From: an uncultured Campylobacter sp.
Lineage (GTDB): Bacteria; Campylobacterota; Campylobacteria; Campylobacterales; Campylobacteraceae
Length of the DNA: 7,006 bases
Direction of reading: 5' to 3'
Assembly: GCF_937997595.1 (NCBI RefSeq)
Contig: NZ_CALKTS010000275.1
Coordinates: forward strand, 1-7,006
Below the pieces are notes generated by a model. That model saw only the letters and a program-made list of their open reading frames with translations, was not told the DNA's origin and ran no database searches. Shown piece by piece: positions 5,856 to 7,006 of the stretch; position 1 is the stretch's first letter, and the number at the start of each line of letters is the position of its first letter. The translations under genes were made by a program, and so were the position numbers.

Positions 5856-6074
5856 TTACTTATAGCGGTAGGTGATCCTGCCTTTATCGAGGCTGTAAGG
5901 GGTCAGCTCAACTTTTACGCGATCGCCCGGCATTATCTTGATGTAGTGCATCCGCATCTTGCCAGCGATATGACATAAAATCACGTGTTTGTTATCGAGC
6001 TCAACCTTAAAAGTCGCGTTCGGCAGCGCTTCTATGACGTTGCCGTCGATCTCTATGACGTCGTCTTTTGCCAC
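5856..6074 (-). CDS. infA: Translation initiation factor IF-1
   Basis: Single OB-fold protein that binds the 30S A site during initiation, 72 residues, the normal length. MAKDDVIEIDGNVIEALPNA at the start, then FKVELDNKHVILCHIAGKMR and IMPGDRVKVELTPYSLDKGR, are the family's conserved blocks. The start codon is GTG (6072-6074), supported by the conserved N-terminus and a strong AAGGAGA site 6 bases upstream. A TATAAT promoter precedes it. It is followed by rpmJ after 172 bases. No secY or map lies upstream; instead a divergent metallopeptidase gene follows, so the infA-rplQ cluster is detached here from the spc-type cluster, as I recall for C. jejuni. Confidence 0.98.
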   Translation of the reverse strand: MAKDDVIEIDGNVIEALPNATFKVELDNKHVILCHIAGKMRMHYIKIMPGDRVKVELTPYSLDKGRITYRYK

Positions 6075-6107
6075 AAATTCTCCTTTCTTTTAAATTTAAA
6101 AAGGGCG

Positions 6108-6113
6108 ATTATA
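6108..6113 (-). promoter_or_regulatory. -10 box of the infA/ribosomal operon promoter
   Basis: The minus strand reads TATAAT in CTATATAATCG, preceded by T/A-rich periodic sequence (TTTAAAATTTTAAATTC) that is usual for Campylobacter promoters. This gives a leader of about 25-30 bases before the GTG of infA, ending in the AAGGAGA site. The upstream AT-rich tract (to about 6180) could bind the alpha subunit C-terminal domain. Confidence 0.75.
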
Positions 6114-6231
6114 TAGAATTTAAAATTTTAAACAGCTTAAAAGAAATTTAAAATAAGCAAAATTTCAGATTTATTTCGCTACGCGCGCAGTATTTTACAA
6201 AAGCAAGGCGGCGCTCTTTTTAAAATTTTAG

Positions 6232-6237
6232 TATAAT
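6232..6237 (+). promoter_or_regulatory. -10 box of the metallopeptidase gene
   Basis: TATAAT inside AAAATTTTAGTATAATGGC, with T-rich sequence upstream and no clear -35 box. It lies 25 bases before the ATG, giving a very short leader that contains the AAAGGA ribosome site. It points away from the infA promoter, about 120 bases apart. Confidence 0.75.
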
Positions 6238-6262
6238 GGCTCAAAAATTTTAAAGGAAAAAC

Positions 6263-7006
6263 ATGAAATGGCAAGACGGCAGACGAAGCTCAAACGTGGA
6301 GGATGACCGCGCAAGCAGCATGCGCACGAGCTCCGGCTCGCTTGGGATGCTGATCCCGATCATCAGATTTTTGCTCGGCTCAAAGATCGGGCGCATAGTG
6401 CTCGTAATCGGCGTCGTAGCGTATTTTATGGGCTACAACCCTTTGGCGCTTTTAGACGGAGGCGCCAGCACACAGAGAGAGCCGACCGATAGCCCGCAGG
6501 AGCAAGAAAAGCTCGCCTTCGTCTCGGCGGTGCTGGCCCAAACCGAGGACGTTTGGGGCGAGATATTTAAAAGTGCGGGCGCGCGCTACGAGGAGCCAGG
6601 CTTGCGGCTTTTCCGCGATCAGATCGCAAGCGGCTGCGGCTTTGCGAGCGCGCAGACGGGACCTTTTTATTGCCCGAGGGACCATAAAATTTATCTGGAT
6701 CTCGGTTTTTTCGACGAGCTTGCGAATAAATACAAAGCGGGCGGCGACTTCGCGCAGGCCTACGTCATCGCGCACGAAGTAGGGCATCACGTTCAAAATT
6801 TAATCGGCACACTGGAGCAGGTTAGCACTCTAAAAAGGCGCGCTCGCAGCGAAGCCGAGCAAAACGCGCTTCAGGTCAAAGTCGAGCTGCAGGCGGACTG
6901 CTACGCGGGGGTCTGGGCGCACTATCTCGCAAAAACAGGGCGCGTGCTGGAGGCGGGCGATATCGACGAGGCGCTAAATGCCGCCAGCGCGATCGGCGAC
7001 GATACG
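6263..7006 (+). CDS. YpfJ-family neutral zinc metallopeptidase, C-terminus cut by window edge
   Basis: Putative zinc protease of the YpfJ/KPN_00928 family (Pfam Zn_peptidase type); its substrate is unknown. I translated 248 codons open to the right edge; family members are about 280-300 residues, so roughly the last 40 are missing. It starts MKWQDGRRSSNVEDDR, the usual opening of the family. A hydrophobic segment follows at about 42-58 (IGRIVLVIGVVAYFMGY), anchoring it in the inner membrane with the enzyme domain probably periplasmic. SGCGFASAQTGPFYCP (123-138) is a family block, HEVGHH (171-176) supplies the HExxH zinc ligands H171, H175 and catalytic E172, and ELQADCYAGVWA (208-219) is the second conserved motif, which probably gives the third ligand. 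The ATG has an AAAGGA site and its own promoter. It is not related functionally to the ribosomal genes beside it. Confidence 0.94.
   Translation, partial: MKWQDGRRSSNVEDDRASSMRTSSGSLGMLIPIIRFLLGSKIGRIVLVIGVVAYFMGYNPLALLDGGASTQREPTDSPQEQEKLAFVSAVLAQTEDVWGEIFKSAGARYEEPGLRLFRDQIASGCGFASAQTGPFYCPRDHKIYLDLGFFDELANKYKAGGDFAQAYVIAHEVGHHVQNLIGTLEQVSTLKRRARSEAEQNALQVKVELQADCYAGVWAHYLAKTGRVLEAGDIDEALNAASAIGDDT

Noticed and set aside
5736..5978. 80-codon plus-strand open frame across the infA-rpmJ gap
   Set aside because: It runs antisense into infA, which is certain, and has no ribosome site; the hairpin sequence forms part of it.
6452..6796. 114-codon minus-strand open frame inside the metallopeptidase gene
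   Set aside because: The plus strand encodes an intact protein with the HEVGHH motif across this span; the opposite frame is arginine/alanine-rich and unlike any family I know.
1..7006. CRISPR array, insertion sequence, phage genes, tRNA or rRNA
   Set aside because: I saw no regularly spaced direct repeats, transposase or integrase motifs, or tRNA-like cloverleaf; nearly all the sequence is accounted for by housekeeping genes.

Overview
The window looks like chromosomal DNA of a Campylobacter-type Campylobacterota species. The evidence is the ribosomal, RNA polymerase alpha and IF-1 sequences (alpha begins MRKITTSAHMPTEI), the many AAATTT motifs, the T-rich TATAAT promoters without a clear -35 box, and the AAGGA ribosome sites. 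GC content is clearly higher than the roughly 30% of C. jejuni. That points to one of the moderate-GC oral species (C. gracilis, C. showae, C. rectus, C. curvus), but I cannot fix the species from this sequence.

Layout: (1) Positions 1-1657, minus strand, form a three-gene overlapping operon. A small NifU-domain Fe-S protein comes first, then a 182-residue TPR-like protein of unknown function, then murE, cut by the left edge. A TATAAT promoter lies just upstream of the NifU gene. (2) Positions 1691-2164 hold no convincing gene. The stretch is AT-rich, carries four GATGAAATTT copies, and has one open frame without initiation signals. It may be gene debris. (3) Positions 2165-2725, minus strand, encode a membrane-anchored YkuD L,D-transpeptidase-family enzyme directly behind the ribosomal operon, separated from it by a perfect 11-bp hairpin. 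(4) Positions 2756-6074, minus strand, hold infA - rpmJ - rpsM - rpsK - rpsD - rpoA - rplQ, the alpha-operon cluster with infA in front. Genes from rpmJ onward are 0-18 bases apart. The 172-base gap between infA and rpmJ holds a second perfect 11-bp hairpin. (5) From 6263 to the right edge, plus strand, lies a YpfJ-type zinc metallopeptidase, divergent from infA, with its own promoter.

Most of the window is conserved housekeeping: translation and transcription in the centre, peptidoglycan synthesis (MurE) and remodelling (YkuD enzyme) to the left. I see no mobile element, CRISPR array, tRNA or rRNA, and no clear novel system. The points most worth checking are the two perfect hairpins at gene boundaries, a 16-bp palindrome just before murE, the unexplained 1691-2164 gap, and the unknown protein between the NifU gene and murE.
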